A stretch of 64,000 nt of DNA from Paenibacillus sp. CC-CFT747 (GTDB taxonomy: Bacteria; Bacillota; Bacilli; Paenibacillales; NBRC-103111). The position numbers and the translations under genes are program-made. Of the stretch, positions 63,547-64,000 are shown piece after piece. The stretch's first letter is position 1. Every line of letters begins with the position of its first letter. The stretch covers positions 6,061,501 to 6,125,500 of the forward strand of contig CP106741.1 of assembly GCA_030323305.1 (NCBI GenBank), in the 5' to 3' direction. Below the pieces are notes generated by a model. It was not told the origin of the DNA. It searched no databases and saw only the letters and a program-made list of their open reading frames with translations.

Positions 63547-64000
63547 CTAGGCCTGTTCCAGCCGAACAATAAAGTTACCCGCAGCTTCCCCGCCCCAGTA
63601 AAGCTCGAAGCGGTCTCCGTCTGCCGCCGCTCCTACTCCTTCCGGGGTTCCCGTAAAGATGACATCTCCTTCTCCCAATCCGAAGTGAGCCGCCACGAAA
63701 TCCACAATGGTCTGAGGAGAAAAAATCATGTCGTTCAGATTGCCCCGCTGTACCTCCGTCCCGTTCCGGCGAAGGCTGAATTCGCTGCGGGCCGCTTCGG
63801 CGATCCCGGGAAACGGCCGGAAGGCACCGACAGGCGCCGAATTCCGGAAGCCCTTTGCGGCCAGCCACGGATGGCCCTTCTTCTTCAACCCATCCTGCAC
63901 GTCGCGCAGGGTAAAGTCAATGCCGATGGCCATGGAATCAACCAGCTCGTCGACCGTCAGGCCCGGCTCGTAATCCCGTCCGATGCGGAGCACCAGCTCC
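63547..64000 (-). CDS. Fumarylacetoacetate hydrolase-family protein (partial, N-terminus outside)
   Basis: The C-terminal ~150 residues of a FAH/2-oxohepta-3-ene-dioate hydratase-like enzyme. The reading frame continues past the window edge. Visible motifs: MAIGIDFTLRDVQDGLKKKG, then SPQTIVDFVAAHFGLGEGDV and IFTGTPEGVGAAADGD, typical of the family's Mg2+-dependent active site end. It cleaves C-C bonds of acylpyruvates or isomerises related acids. The N-terminal metal ligands (ExE) are not in view. Transcribed leftward with a terminator at its end. Confidence 0.9.
   Translation of the reverse strand, partial: ELVLRIGRDYEPGLTVDELVDSMAIGIDFTLRDVQDGLKKKGHPWLAAKGFRNSAPVGAFRPFPGIAEAARSEFSLRRNGTEVQRGNLNDMIFSPQTIVDFVAAHFGLGEGDVIFTGTPEGVGAAADGDRFELYWGGEAAGNFIVRLEQA

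Noticed and set aside
1..64000. CRISPR arrays, insertion sequences, prophage or integrated elements
   Set aside because: No regularly spaced repeats, transposases, integrases or phage genes were seen.

Overview
The window looks like a chromosomal segment of a high-GC, spore-forming-type Firmicute close to Paenibacillus (Paenibacillaceae). Supporting signs are the strong AGGAGG ribosome binding sites with ATG/GTG/TTG starts, sigma-A promoters, the recurring copper-amine-oxidase N-terminal domain in exported proteins, DUF2600 (YtpB), DUF4247, DUF3906, DUF624, a stand-alone citramalate synthase, a class II GalT, a yybP-ykoY riboswitch before terC, and a Firmicute-style 4Fe-4S ferredoxin. I see no phage, insertion sequence, CRISPR array, rRNA or tRNA. 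It reads as core and household chromosome.

Layout. 0-7 kb: a leftward operon of exported proteins (FecR/cohesin-like, NHL/copper-amine-oxidase-N, TPR-like, L,D-transpeptidase) divergent from a CHASE2 adenylate/guanylate cyclase. 7-13 kb: ferredoxin, DNA polymerase IV, citramalate synthase, TlpA-like thioredoxin, an MFS pump and a JAMM peptidase. 13-20.5 kb: amtB-DUF294-exonuclease operon with a GlnR/TnrA-like box, NlpC/P60 hydrolase, MerR plus membrane zinc peptidase, LysR divergent from thiol peroxidase. 21-26.8 kb: galK-galE-galT-mutarotase-like operon with a DeoR repressor upstream. 26.8-30.5 kb: ROK repressor divergent from xylulokinase, and a transaldolase. 30.6-30.83 kb: 6S RNA with its own promoter and terminator. 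31-36.5 kb: DUF624, DEAD-box helicase, DUF4178/DUF4247 pair, YitT. 36.5-44.8 kb: transporter, glycoside-hydrolase-like protein, redox enzymes, phosphofructokinase and a YtpB terpene synthase. 45-48.4 kb: MATE-like and MFS transporters, nitroreductase. 48.6-52.5 kb: a complete HssRS-HrtAB heme-sensing and heme-efflux locus. 52.6-64 kb: cold shock protein, methyltransferase, manganese riboswitch-terC, TPP enzyme, oligoendopeptidase F, a secreted beta-propeller protein, GNAT, DUF92 and a partial FAH hydrolase.

The most important caveat for any user: about 36 conserved genes or gene parts are broken by single-base losses, nearly all inside short homopolymers (for example five G where six restore the frame). 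The predicted protein resumes perfectly after each break. This is the signature of uncorrected homopolymer under-calling in the assembly, not of real gene decay. I therefore annotate these genes as whole CDS and give the position of each break.

The best functional finds are the HssRS-HrtAB locus with its own direct-repeat operator, the 6S RNA, the manganese riboswitch with two consecutive terminator hairpins, and the FecR/L,D-transpeptidase/CHASE2-cyclase cluster, which may be an undescribed envelope-signalling unit.
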